From: Agelaius tricolor
Lineage: Eukaryota > Chordata > Aves > Passeriformes > Icteridae
Assembly (NCBI GenBank): GCA_023055355.1
Contig: JALJCS010000001.1
Span: forward strand, 21,539,881-21,603,880
DNA length: 64,000 nucleotides
Reading direction: 5' to 3'
In this document: positions 51,951-64,000 of the stretch, one piece after another
How positions within the stretch are numbered: position 1 is the stretch's first letter
Layout: each line of letters begins with the position of its first letter
Made by a program: the position numbers and the translations under genes
The notes under the pieces: generated by a model
Databases searched by the model: none
The model's input: the letters and a program-made list of their open reading frames with translations, nothing else
What the model was told of the DNA's origin: nothing

Positions 51951-51974
51951 ATATATATATATATATATATATAT
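51951..51974. repeat. (AT)12 microsatellite upstream of the exon 3 acceptor
   Basis: Twelve perfect AT units. In transcript orientation they occupy about -49 to -72 relative to the first base of the pore 1 exon. The tract is self-complementary and likely to vary in length. Confidence 0.97.
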
Positions 51975-53880
51975 TATAGAATAAATTGATTAAATAATTT
52001 ATTTGATGCAAGCACTAATCAGAAAAGGATCTGTGTTGCTTTACTTGAGCTTTTTCACTCCGTCAGGCTACAATTTATTCTTCAACAACCACCCCAGGCA
52101 ATTCAGAAGAGCTGTAAAGTCCAGACCATTGGAGAGAATGCAAAATCTGTGATATTTCTATCTTAGTTAGAAGACAAACACAATTATTTTTACTGCTGTA
52201 ACTATTTGGTGAAGAAAAACATGCATTAGACAAAATTTATAATGAGAGTTTCCCACAATGTTCCTGTGTTGTGTTAGGCAAGCAAATGGATTTCTTAAAA
52301 ACAGTCATTTTAAAACACCAAGAAAAAAATGCCCATGCATTGTTCTGTATCAAATTAATTCCAAAGAATGAAACACTCTTATAAAACAGACATTTCAATA
52401 ATTAAAGCAATTACACATACAATTATAAAACTTTCACTATAGCAGTAAAAATTCAGTCAAATATCAAACATGTATCTCTATACAACTATATATTTCAGAA
52501 ATGTTGTTCTTGAAAAATTCAGTCCTAGCAAATAAAATCAACAAGCTTGCCACAGTGACATCTTCATAGTCTCAAGAAATTGGACTTTTCTTCTTTCAGC
52601 AGTATCAACTACTGTGAATTCTTATTACAAAATGTATTCCTGTTTTGTTATATCACAATTGCAGATATATACTGGTATTTGAGTTAAAGAAAAAGTATTT
52701 TTAAACTTGTGATCAATATTTTAAAAGTATCAGTTTTCATTTAATTCTCAAACTTTAAAACAGGATTTATTTCTAATTATGATACTTGTGATAATTGGTG
52801 TCTAACAAAAGAAAAACAGAGGAAGCAATACCACAAAGTGAAAATGAGCATTTCAACCAACTAGTAGTTCCTGCTTGGCAAGATTTACAACAATAATTAG
52901 GTACATAAATATATTCAGTGATAGGAAAGACCAGAGCCATCTTCCCTTTAGGCAGTCTGTTGCAGAGGAACAGTGTTGTACAGTGTTGTAGTAAGAATTT
53001 TTTCAGTTCCAAAATACATTGATTATTTGGAAATTAAAACATTTCTGTTACTCAACTGTCCCCACAGAAGTCACTTGGTCTGGACAGAGATTATGAAGTA
53101 ACAATGTGGGATTAACCAGGACATCTATTTTTATTATGGAACTTAAATCCAACATGAAATCCAGCTTAAATCCAACATTTCCAGTTTGCCACTTTCAAAG
53201 CTCAGATGCACAAAAGGAACCATTCTGATCCCACTCCTGCACCTCTGCAGCCACAGGATCTTCCTGCCAAACCTAAACCATTACCACCATCCAGGGTTGT
53301 CAACAGAAAACCAGCTGGGGTATCTTTAGACAAACTTTTAACTTATTTTTTTAAACTTTTCTTCTTTAAATAACACAGAGACAGACACCAAAGAAGTGGA
53401 ATTTTCAATCCTACTGAGGAAGGAGTAAGGATGGGGAAAGTGAGGGGAATGAGAGTTTAATTTTCCTTTCTGCTGGAAGGATAAATCTTCTACATTATAC
53501 ATGATGTCCAGCTTGGCAGGAGCAAATACAGCAGCACTGATACTGACAGGTGTTTCCATCCGTGTAGGAAGGGACACACCAGACTAAGAGGCATGTGAAA
53601 ACCACCAGTTGAATTGATTTTATAATTTACACAACACAGATATTCCTGTAATTTACAAGGAAGTGGGAATCAGCATGCTGTGCTATACAGGGCTCACCAA
53701 GTGCTGTTACATTTCAGGGCACTAAGAGCTGCCATCACAAATCCTGGTACCTGCTCATGGGACCACACTCCAGTGGGGACGTTCTATGATATAGCACTGG
53801 ATCAATGCAATTTTTGGAACCGTTCTTGTTTCATTACAATTTCTTGTACTGGATGAAGGTGCTCCCAGAGCAACGCACCT

Positions 53881-54018
53881 GTTCAGAAAGTCCAGCAAGA
53901 CCAAGTTTTATACAAATCCAGATATAAAATGGATTTGTAAAATTCAGATTGTTCAGACAGTCCAGCAAGATCAAGTTTTATACAAATCCAGATGTAAAAT
54001 GGGTTTGTAAAATTCAGG
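53881..54018. repeat. 70-bp tandem duplication, two copies, each with a hairpin
   Basis: The block starting GTTCAGAAAGTCCAGCAAG at 53881 repeats at 53951 with a period of exactly 70. The first 67 positions differ at only four sites, all substitutions. Each copy contains a 10-bp inverted repeat (TACAAATCCA and TGGATTTGTA, arms 53911-53920 and 53930-53939) around a 9-nt loop. In copy 2 one arm base is changed (TGGGTTTGTA). Confidence 0.95.
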
Positions 54019-55538
54019 GCTTTTACCATCACTGCACATTTTTGAAGCCCTATGTACCTCAAGGCCTTTTATATGAAAGGTGTTCCAATCTAAACTGCTC
54101 AACAGCCCACTACAGCTATGCATTTCCTGACTTCATCTACCACACCTACATTTTTCCTGGAAAAAAAAAAAATACAGCTTAACCCAAAACTGCCCAAGGC
54201 ACAACAGATGGCTACAAAAGACAATTAGCCACTATTATTATGTCTCTGATTTTATCCAACTGCTAATCAGAAAAATAATCAGGGCTGCTTTCAGAGATGC
54301 TTCCTTTTCATACAGCCTCCTAAGTTCTGACTATGCACACTTTTAGGGACTTTCTGAGTAGGAGGCTGCATCTGCATCGTGGTGTTCAGATTGGCTTGGG
54401 TGAATTGCTTTGCCATTTATTTATCTAATTACTTTTGGAGCTCACTTGTTTTTTGGAAGCCAAGTCGTTCTGTGGCAGTAAGATCTTCAAATTACTTGTG
54501 GATCATTTAAAGCATATTTCCCTTTTGAGAGTTTGTATGTACTTCAAAATAATTTTTTAAGTTCTTATGTTATGAGGAACACTTGAATAGCAATTTCTGA
54601 TTTGTCTCCTTCAAGAAATTAATGATCTTACAGACCACTCAGCTTCCTCTTTCTTTCCAAACTGAAAACTCTTTTTTATTAAATACTATATTCACCTATC
54701 TAAACAAACCTGTTGTACATCATATATAATTTAAAAAGAAAATAATATATATAAGTTTTTTAAATAAGTTTTTTTTTACTGCCAGTATTTCTCCTTGACT
54801 TTCTTTGTACATTTACTGATTCACATTTGTAAATTTGTCGATTGTTTTCAGCATAGTTTTAGTCATAAAGGGCCAGATGATGCCTTCATCATCACTGGGC
54901 TGTTGTTTCCAAACACACGATGTTATGCTTTCTTCTGGGCTGTGACCGTGTTTGGGAGAAGCTAGACTGGATACCAACAAAGCTGCTGCATTTCATTCCT
55001 TCAGAGTCATCTGTGAGAGTGTTCCTGACTAACAGGGGCAACAGGTGGGTAAGGTTACTGATGTACTGAGGTCAACACTCTGTCTCATAAAGTCTTGAAT
55101 GTTGCCTGCAGCTTCTTCAGGAAGGATGGCTGCATTTTCAGTTCTTTGGATCAGAGGATGACTTTTCTTAGTCTGGTCAGCAATCATAAGAAGATCATCA
55201 TCTAAGACTATTCCCAAGAAAAATTTAAGAAGAAAGTAATATATTGCATAACTCCTAACACGTGTGCATTTCAGGGCAAGAATTTCAGGGCAGCATCTCT
55301 GTGACATGTCCACCACACAAACTTACCCGGGGCACTGGATATTAACACTTCTCTAGCCCTGAATGAAAACCTGGGCTCCACTAACTTCACTAAGGGACAG
55401 GATCTCAGCCTTAGCCTTCAAATAACAGGCTTGTTATTCACTGTCAGAGCTGTCTGCCACCTTAACTCATGGTCTTTCAGCCTATTTTTTGACTGATGTC
55501 TTACTACTACTGCAAACTTCATTTGTCATGAATTTGAC

Positions 55539-55570
55539 TTCCTTCCTTCCTTCCTTCCTTCCTTCCTTCC
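55539..55570. repeat. (TTCC)8 tetranucleotide repeat
   Basis: Eight TTCC units, followed by a further imperfect pyrimidine run to about 55601. On the KCNK2 sense strand this is a GGAA repeat, that is a purine tract. Confidence 0.97.
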
Positions 55571-57752
55571 TGCCTTCCTTTTCTTCCTCTCCCTCCATCC
55601 CTAATTTCTTGAGACCTTTGGTTTCTCCTAACTGAAACACTAGTGACAGTAACTCTGTGCATTTTGAATCTAAAAGCAGAATCATGGAAACTCTATAATC
55701 TGTACAGTCATGATATGCTGCAGCCTTTAAACACTTTGTGTGATTTTAACATGGGAACTTCTTGACTTCTAAAAATTATTTTCCATTATTAAAGTTAACT
55801 GACCTCCTCAGTGGCAATTTTTCTAGTATTTTTTCCATATACAAAATAAATTGTTTTAAAAATCAGTTTTGTTCCAACACTACAGAATTGGTCAGCATTA
55901 GAACAGGAATGTGGACAGATTAAATTCTTAAATTATGCAGACTATTTCACTTGCCTCACCTTCTTCCAGAGTCTTTTGTCTAGTACTTGTTTCATATGAG
56001 GTGAGTGAGGACTGAGCAGAGGGTGGGTCACCCAGCACATGGCACCCAATCAAGGCCTCTATGCACAATGATTTTTAAAATTATAGTATATAAGTTACAG
56101 TAATATGCTTTTCTTCTTTAATTATTTTTATAATGGTGAAAAAAATCAGGCCTTTTTTTGATAGTGAAGAGAGTTGAGATAAAATTTTGACATATTTTAA
56201 AATTTTAAAAAATTCCTATTTTGAGTTAGGTGAATTCTTAGGCTTCCCCTGTACTGTATCTTAGGATAGGCATGAAGTGTGTCTGAGATCAAGTCCTCAC
56301 TTGCACTACACCTACACATCCCAGTTAGTTGGCTTTGCAGCCACATTTGGGAACAAGCTTTAGCACAGTATCAGAGAGAAGAGGTAGAGATGATTGAGCC
56401 CAGAGTGGACAGGCCAGGCATGAGCAGAGCTCCAAAAGCACATAAGCATTGCTTTCACACCACACATTTTTTGCGTGAAATCAGAACTCAGGGAAAAGGA
56501 GCATGAGAACACAAATCACATTTTAATTGAATGTCAGTATTTAATTTCCTATATAATTTAGAAACACTTTCTAATAAATACATTGTGCAGTTTTGTGTTA
56601 TTCCTGTGGTCATGCAGGCATCTCTCTGTAGAGGCCATGCTGAACTTTACTTTGCAGATTAAGACATAGAATACTGTGACTTTTCTTCTGTCAAAACAGG
56701 AGATAAAGCAGTCTTTTGAACAGCACAGTAATTTTCTGAGAAAAGAAGACAATTCTAGGTCAGGGATTTCATCTTCTGGTGCTCTGACCCTGCAAGGAGT
56801 CAATGGCATTGACTGAGAAAAGGCAGCCTGCTGGCCAGAGAGCCACATCCACTAAGTGGATGCAGAGACACAGGAAAATAGGGAGAGTTTATAAAGTATG
56901 AAGGCTGGCCTCTGGTAGTCAACTGTTGTCTCACATGGAAATCAGGCAGAAATAAGTATGTGTCAAACCAGTCACTCCAGTGCTCATCTCCTTGTTCCAC
57001 ACCAGGCTCTGAATACATGTTTTTGTACCATCTTCCAGTCACTTCACTTCTATGAAATGATGTAACACAACAGTTCATTACTCTCAGCTCTCCTACTTAA
57101 GATTAAAATAGAATCACCTCAAATTATGCTTCTGATAAGATTCAGAGTGTGCTTTCTTTCGTTACCCAGCTTGTCAGGGGTTAGCTTGTGCTTCCTGGCA
57201 GTCATTTGACAAGTGGTGTCAAAAAAGTCAGATGTGCCTCAAAGTTTCTGAAAACCATTTCTCAGCCTGGATTTCTTCCTCCACTGCTATAGTTCTGCTG
57301 CCTTTTGACAAGGGCACTCTCTCTTTATAGTGTAAAGATTCACCTCATATGGCCCAGCTACTGCCCAAGTCCTGTGTTTTTATTTCAGCTTTGGTTTACA
57401 AGGCATGGAAATCCTAGTTCTCAGTTCAAAGGCACACCAGGATGCTTTTAACACTTAACAAACAACTCTTCAGCCTCAAAACACATGGGTTTGGGCCTTG
57501 ATGTTGAAGAGATTGAAATAATATTTGTATTATAATTCTGTGACTCCTTGTTTTTCTTTTCATTTTGTATAACATATGAGTTGTTCTACACTGGAGACTA
57601 GTACCCCACATACTGAAGAACTGAAGGATTGTTTTCACCCTCTTTCACAGCTACTTAAACTAAAAACATGCAGAAACATAATGAACAACATTTCTATTTT
57701 AAATATGCATTGCAAACCCCATGGGTTTCTATGTGTATAAATTCTCTGTGTG

Positions 57753-57790
57753 TACATACACATATATATACATGTATATACACATGCACG
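57753..57790. repeat. TA/CA microsatellite with palindromic core
   Basis: An alternating purine-pyrimidine stretch (TACATACACATATATA onward). Its core TATATACATGTATATA at 57765-57780 is a perfect 16-bp palindrome. Confidence 0.85.
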
Positions 57791-60700
57791 TTCAGGGAAG
57801 AAGGCTTTTCTTTGCTCCTAGATATTACAGACTGGAAGAATTATGCAAACAGCTGTTCTGCAGAACTGACTTACTAATGAGTCATATCTGCCACCCTTTC
57901 TAAGACAAAAGCTGGCATTCAGATGCAATCAGGCTAAGCTAAGTTCTAGGTCCATAAAACTGTTCATCTGAAGGAAATGTAATCTTTACGGGTCGCAACA
58001 CCGGAAGCAGCAATAAAAGTTTGAGACCAATCTGCTTGAACAAAGTGACAAGGGCAGTTAGAATTTATTTGTTATTCTCCCCCCAAATAATGCTTGTGAA
58101 GGATAAAAACTGCTTAAAAATCCTTTTGGCTTAGGGAGCTGTCCTGTCCCTGGAGAAAATGCTCCCAGGTAAAAGAAAGTTTGGCAAAAAAAACAATCCC
58201 TCCTTCCAGGAGCTGAGTACAGAGCCAGAAGAGGGAGAACAGCAGGAGCCTAAGCAAGGAGTGCACACAATCCAGGGGGTGCTGCAACCCATCCACACCC
58301 AACCACAGCAGGTGGGTGTCTGTGTGAAGCACAGGTCTGGGTAACGGTGTGGCCAAAGGTCTTTCACAGAAATCTTTAATAAATATTTCTGTGATCTGGG
58401 GATTCAGGTAGAAGTGGGCAGGGAGGGGTTGTGGAAGGAGACAACTACATCTGAACATTTATTTCTGACAGAGTGAAACAGAAAGGAGACACAGACACAG
58501 GGAGAGAAAAAGAGACACAGGATGTTACTGTACAAGTTAGGACTGCCAGGACACTCAGAGTACATAAAGCCCAAGTGCTCTGATGAGCAGACATCTTACC
58601 AAGGACAGACACATGCACGGCCAACAACCCAAACTACAGCTCCTGTGCCCCGTGTTTTAACTGCTTTGGAAGTCCTTCATTTCTTCTTTCATTGCTTTGA
58701 AAACACCAACAGGCAGCTCTGCTACTGGTATTTGCAATTTGTGATAAGCTTCATAACTGAAATGCAGATGGCACATTAAAAAAACTGATGCAATCTTATT
58801 TTGGATCCTCAGATAAATAAATAAAATAGAATGCAGCCTCAATTTCTTCTATGCTGCTCTATCAGTCTTTTCAAGGCTTTAAGTTTTTACAAAGCATAAG
58901 TGCTGCTTCCAGGCTAGGATCATGACAGGGGATAGTTTCTGCTTTCTTTTGGAGAGTCTAGAAGGAACTGCAAAAGGAGAGACTAAGAATATTTAGGTTT
59001 TAAACTGATACATTCAAATTATCTCAAAGAGTTCCTGCTTAGAGTACCTGTAAGCTACAGCTCACAGGACTGAAAACGTCTACAAATGCTGTGATTCAAA
59101 GAATTATAAAATTTGTTTCAAGCTTAATAGGTTTAGTTAATAAATTTTAATCTTGTCTAAATAAATGTAGTATTTGTCTGAAAACGAGATCTTTGTGTCT
59201 CTGTGTTTTCCTATCTTAAAAAATGATACAGCATACTCAAATACCTTATAATCTCTTGGAGAGAAAGCCTTTACACTTTATTTTAACAGTTCTCTACATA
59301 ATTAGGGCTCAAATAGCTTATCTAATTGAAATTAAATATATACCTGAATTTTCAGGCAAATATAATTTTCTTATGGCTACATTGCAAATTGTAAAGAAGC
59401 CTGTGAAAGAGACAAAATCAGTTACTAATGGAGGTGCAACTTAATGTAGTTGCGTACCTTCAACTATAAAAATGGAACTACAGCAAATGCATACTTTAAA
59501 GTAAAATATTTTTACAATAAATTAATCCCAGAAGAAGCCATGATGGCTTTCTGGTGATGCCAGTTTGAAGAAAGAAATACTGCTCCCATGTCATTCATAA
59601 TTATGTCAGGCTTCCCTCGAGAGAGATAAAGAGGGGAAAAAAAAAGCATTTGTCCTCAAGGGAGATTAAAAAAAATCCCCGTCTTGGTCTCATTCATAAT
59701 CTAAGAGATGAATGGAAAGAAAAGGGGCAATGCAGCTGACACAAATGTGAGATGAAAACAGGAATGGCACACAACTCTGGATCCCTGCACAGAGAGCTGC
59801 TCCCCATGTTAGACTCCAGCCTGCACAGAACCCAAGGAGATCAACTTGTGGGATCCACGTTTGTTCAGCCAATCCTGGTGGCTCACTAATTCTTTTGGTT
59901 TGTTTGTTTATTTTAAATGCAAACACATTTTTGTGGGCATTCAGTTTTCAGAAGAAGCCACATGCTCTGAAAGGGGCTGGATTTAAAACTCTACAAAAGT
60001 ATTACTGCTGAGACAGCTTGGTGCAGAATCCTGCAAACTTGTTCAGATTTCAAAATGAAGGTTTTATAAGACAAGAATTACCATACATAGCACTTGGAAC
60101 ACATTAAAAGATTGTGCTTTTTAGTGTATGACTATTTTTTCCACTTGTTAGGGTTTCAGAATAAATATATTTGAAGGATCTTTCTGCTAAAGGAACAGGA
60201 AATTAACTATGTTCTATTATTAACTTATGTTCCATTGTACCTTTACTTGAAAACACTTTATTAATTTTCAGAATTAACTCACTAAAATAATTATAATAAT
60301 TCACACCAGCTTGCTGGGACATTTTAGAATATAAAATAATAAAACTAAAATTTTTCTTATTTCTATTTTTTGTATGCACAAATAATGCATTCAACAACTT
60401 GCTTGGATATTAAAAGGATTTTCTTTTTCCGTTTTGGTTTAAAAAGGTCAATGTGAACAAATAACTACTGAGCAATATATAATTAGGTGGTATTTACATA
60501 AAAAGTTCTTCTCCTTCTTTTTTTCCTAATAATCTTTTTCTTTGGCATGGGGACAAACAGTTGCTTCTAGTTGCCAAGACATCCCACAACACAAAATATT
60601 GGCCACATCCCTACGTCCTAGGAACAACTTGAGTTCTGGGCAAGGAGAAAGCAAACTGACTGGTTTTTCATGCACCTTATTTCCTCCATAGGATCTTTGG

Positions 60701-62068
60701 GATCCTCTAGAGGGAACAAGGTGTATGAAATGACAGTAATGACAATTCTATGACATTGCTGAATATCAAATTCAGTCAGGCTCACCTGTTCCCAGAGACA
60801 ACCCCAGGAGATGCCATGAAGGAAGACACAAGGGTCTCATGGCTTCCCAGCACTGCACGAGGACATGAGTGCCACCAGAACATCAGCAGTGTAACCTAAG
60901 GTGTCTTTACATTTGCTACCATTCACAGGTGAATAAACATAGCAGGAATTTTTTCAAAGTTATTGGCATTACATTTTGTGCATCTGAGTTTGGAGATGTC
61001 TCTAACATTTTAAATGCTTAGTGGCAAGCTTGCTATAGGAAACAGTCAACAAACTAAAAGAAAATTAGAATTAGATTGAAATAATTAGATACAAGAGCTC
61101 CAGCTAGAGAATTATTTCATTCTTTAATGCTTATTGTTATTTGTGTGTATAGCTGGATTACTCCTAGGTTTCTATCAGCTTCTATCAACAAAAAGCTCAG
61201 TGGAGAGAGAAAAATTGTTGGACACGAGACATAAAAAATCCTTAGTGTAAATGAAGATCAGGTTTATATACTTTGTCATACATTCATTAAATCCACACAG
61301 TCTAAACTACATTTACTCTTTTATTCTGTCACCTGTCACTTTGCATTGCATGGCAGGGCCAAGTTGAAAGCAGGCACAGACAGAGAAACCAAACCACCAT
61401 TTATGATGAATTGTAGAGAACTCTTCTCCAAAAGAAGAAAAAGTAGGAAAGAACCTGGCCACATTCCTTTCTGCAGTTTTAGAATGTATTAGATATCACA
61501 AATAACCAAATCAATGTTTTCTCCTCTGTTACCAAATGAGATCCTTGCAAGACCTTCCAACTGAAACTTTTTAAAAATGGAGTTTAACATCAGACCATGC
61601 ACAGCTTGCTGCTCTGTGCTCTGTTGTATTCTCATTACTCACCCAGGTAGTGTTTGTACTTTTACAGGCCTCCCTCCTGGGGTATTTCTCTAGTTGTAAA
61701 TTTAGATATACCACCACTGAGTGCTGTGCACTGCCCACCTCAGCACCATTGGGGACAGCATCCAGTGATCCACTTAATGCTGGCTTCAGGCTACAGCAAA
61801 AGGAGCTGGAATTGCCTGGAAAAACTGGTCTCTTGGGTGTACAGATATGCTCTGCATGACTTGTGCACATTTTTAATATGGTACTAAATGGAAGTGCTCA
61901 CAAAATATCAAATTATGTACCTGGATATACCTCTCAAGGTCATGCATTGCTGTTGTTTATTTCAGGTATATTCTGTGACAGTGAGGCAACAACTGAAGTG
62001 CTTTAGACTGAAAGATTTGCAATGCTGGACCATGGAAGTCTGAGACAGAAGAAGTCATAAAGAACATG

Positions 62069-62069
<1 letters not shown>

Positions 62070-62109
<40 letters not shown>
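62070..62109. repeat. T40 homopolymer
   Basis: Forty uninterrupted T residues on the plus strand. It could be a retroposed poly(A) tail read from the minus strand. However, no AATAAA lies just upstream on that strand and no target-site duplication is evident. Confidence 0.95.
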
Positions 62110-62605
62110 CTCAGCACAGGAATAAAGCTGCTGGATGGGGTTGAAAAGTTATGAGGAAAACACAGGTCCTTTTTCTGAGGCAGCTGAATTTACCTCACTG
62201 CCATCCTCAAAGCACTCTATTCCAATACCTTTGCACATTTTCTAGGCTGCATAGCAGCTCTCTGTTGCCCCATATTTTACATCTATATAAAATATATGAT
62301 GTCTGTAAAAGTATAATTCTCACCTAGTACACCCAGAGGAGCCACACAATCAGTGTGACAATACAAAGTTTCAGGAATTCAAAGCCCAGAGAATAAACCT
62401 GTGCCTGCTGAAGAGTTGGCAACAGTATATATTGTTGTAGCAGGACAGGTTCTGGAGATTGGTGAGATGAAATAAGGATGGGTAAACAGGAAGGGAAAAA
62501 TCCCTATCCTGTATGTATATATAGAAACACACAACACTGTTTCCAAGGTCCTGGAAACTCCACAGCTCCTGGGTGCTGGAAACTGCATTGTCATTCCACT
62601 TGTGC

Positions 62606-62622
62606 TTTTTTTTTTTTTTTTT
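62606..62622. repeat. T17 homopolymer
   Basis: Seventeen T residues about 500 bp from the T40 run. The flanks do not resemble those of the T40 run, so they do not look like copies of one element. Confidence 0.95.
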
Positions 62623-64000
62623 AGCTGAATTTGTTGTCTCGAACGAGTGTCTCTGATGTGCTCACCTGAATAAGCTACCACATATTGCACTGCCTGTGGG
62701 CAGTCTTTGGGTAGTCAAGCCTGCTTCAGAGTAGGGATTAAACTCCAGAGCAGAAGTTTGTGAAGATTGAAAAAGCCTGGTCTGACAAGCACCTTCAGCA
62801 CTGACTAGCATGAAAGAACCAAAACAGTATCTGGATTCCCAGAACACAAAGTTCAAAAAGAAAAGTTGCAATGAATTTCATTATAGTTTGACTCAAGGTA
62901 AATACTTGATTAAAGAAGACATTACAGTCTGTAAGCTCTGTAATTTTCTTCACACAAACTAATCATTCCAGCTCCCTTCTACTCTAGTACATATTAATTT
63001 TTGGTTTTATAGCTTTCAGTGAATTCTTAAATAACATTTACTTTTTCCTTGCACGCACTATTTATTTTTATTCTTACAGACATCTAACAAAAACTGGAGA
63101 AACACTGCATTATATTGTAATAGCAGTCAGACATAATCCCAGGGAGAAAAAATGTATTTCACTAATTTAGTTTTTGTGGCAAAGTGGCAACTAGGGAAGA
63201 AATATAACCCCAGTGAGTAAGATAGTAGCCTAGACCTGGAAAAATGAATTAGAGACTCTCTTTTACCATTGCTTTTCCATTTTACTTTGGGAAAGCAGAA
63301 TTTCCCAACCCTTAATGTCACTGACTTGATGCCATTGACTAACACTTACTCTGCATAAAGCAAGGCACCCAAAGAGGCTCCCTGTGTCCCAGCTCTGCTC
63401 CTGTGAAAGGAGTGGAACAGCACATTCCTACCTACACATCATGGTGCTCTTTACAGAGAAGCAGAGGGGATCAAGGGCAAATTAAGTTTTCCATTTACCC
63501 CAACAGCAAGCAGAGCAAACTCTTTCCACAATTCTCTCTCATCCATGTGCTGTGGGAGTCTGTGTCACTTGCCCATGCTTCACACGCCTGTGTTTTTCTG
63601 GTTGTGGCAAGATCATTAGTGGAGATGGAAGCTGATGCTGTATGGTTATCTTCTCTGATGGTTGTACCGAAACTCATTTATTTTACACAGAACTTCAAAT
63701 GGGCATTGAATGCTGATGAAGTGCTTTTTTATTATCAATCTATGCTTCTGGGCAGAGAATCATAAATGCTAAAATATCTAAGTATTCCAGAGCAAACTTC
63801 AACAGTTTTTGCCTTAAGGTCCATCTCATAGATGATGTAAGATAATATTGCTTCAAAATTTCTTTTTTTATCTTCACAAGTACAGTATCTGACCTAAAAA
63901 TTTCATAGGAGGATATTTATAGTAGCTACAAGAGTTATTTTTCATCAGAATGTGCTTGTGTATTTCTCTGAAAGATTATCTCACATTCTGCTGGTCAAAC

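Larger units (their letters stand above)
1..64000 (-). other. KCNK2: KCNK2 (TREK-1) gene body, internal part
   Basis: The whole window appears to lie inside one minus-strand gene for the two-pore-domain potassium channel TREK-1. Four exons with matching phases (ends after codon position 1, 0, 1 and 0) join to 202 continuous codons. These cover the end of the cap, pore 1, M2, M3, pore 2, M4 and the start of the cytosolic tail. TREK-1 is known as a plasma-membrane background K+ channel, active as a dimer and gated by stretch, lipids, heat and pH. The paralogue TREK-2 (KCNK10) is less likely, because as I recall it differs through M3 and around the second filter (for example VGFGDFVAG), while the residues here follow TREK-1. 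The start codon, first exons, last exon and both UTRs are outside the window. Confidence 0.9.
51903..64000 (-). other. KCNK2: KCNK2 intron 2, 3' part
   Basis: The intron upstream of the pore 1 exon runs to the end of the window, so it exceeds 12 kb. The expected M1/cap exon (with a FKALEQPHE-like stretch) was sought on the minus strand and not seen. The intron holds the (AT)12 repeat, a 70-bp tandem duplication, a (TTCC)8 tract, a palindromic TA/CA microsatellite near 57.77 kb, and T40 and T17 runs near 62 kb. An alternative TREK-1 first exon could lie here without being recognisable by eye. Confidence 0.75.

Noticed and set aside
51903..64000. Search for the KCNK2 M1/cap exon
   Set aside because: No minus-strand match to the expected LEQPHE-like or M1 text; taken to lie beyond the window.
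1..64000. CRISPR array, operon, phage or other prokaryote-type system
   Set aside because: Spliced vertebrate gene, CR1 elements and absence of dense open frames show eukaryotic intronic DNA; no regularly spaced repeats seen.

Overview
The window reads as a vertebrate, most likely avian, nuclear genome segment. It has one recognisable protein-coding gene, in pieces, on the minus strand, set in very long AT-rich introns. The bird assignment rests on several CR1 (chicken repeat 1 type) LINE fragments with the typical 3' ends, and on the absence of any Alu, B1, B2 or L1-like sequence that I can recognise. I cannot name the species.

The gene is KCNK2, encoding the two-pore-domain potassium channel TREK-1. 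Four consecutive internal coding exons are present, running from high to low coordinates: 51902-51785 (end of the extracellular cap and first pore helix), 18250-18090 (first selectivity filter, M2), 15708-15522 (M3 and second pore) and 7214-7075 (M4 and the proximal C-terminal regulatory helix). Their splice phases join without error into 202 continuous codons. I call them exons 3 to 6 from recalled mammalian KCNK2 structure. The N-terminal/M1 exons should lie beyond position 64000 and the last coding exon, with the 3' UTR, beyond position 1; I searched for both by eye and did not find them.

Layout from low to high coordinates: 1-7074, start of intron 6, with a CR1 fragment near 5.4 kb; exon 6; 7215-15521, intron 5, with a G-rich tract on the sense strand near 7.8 kb and a possible cryptic exon at 15250-15408; exon 5; 15709-18089, intron 4, holding what looks like a very old CR1 remnant; exon 4; 18251-51784, a 33.5 kb intron 3 holding four CR1 fragments in both orientations (the longest at 30.46-31.08 kb); exon 3, with an (AT)12 microsatellite about 50 nt before its acceptor; 51903-64000, intron 2, with a 70-bp tandem duplication, a (TTCC)8 tract and a 40-nt T run.

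The many short open frames on both strands are chance frames of intronic DNA or overlap the exons and the CR1 element. I found no second gene, RNA gene, CRISPR array or new multi-gene system. The most useful leads are alternative products of KCNK2 (skipping of the 161-nt exon, a cryptic exon after exon 5, read-through of intron 5) and unusual local structures (the hairpin-bearing tandem duplication and an exact 27-nt repeat 949 bp apart).
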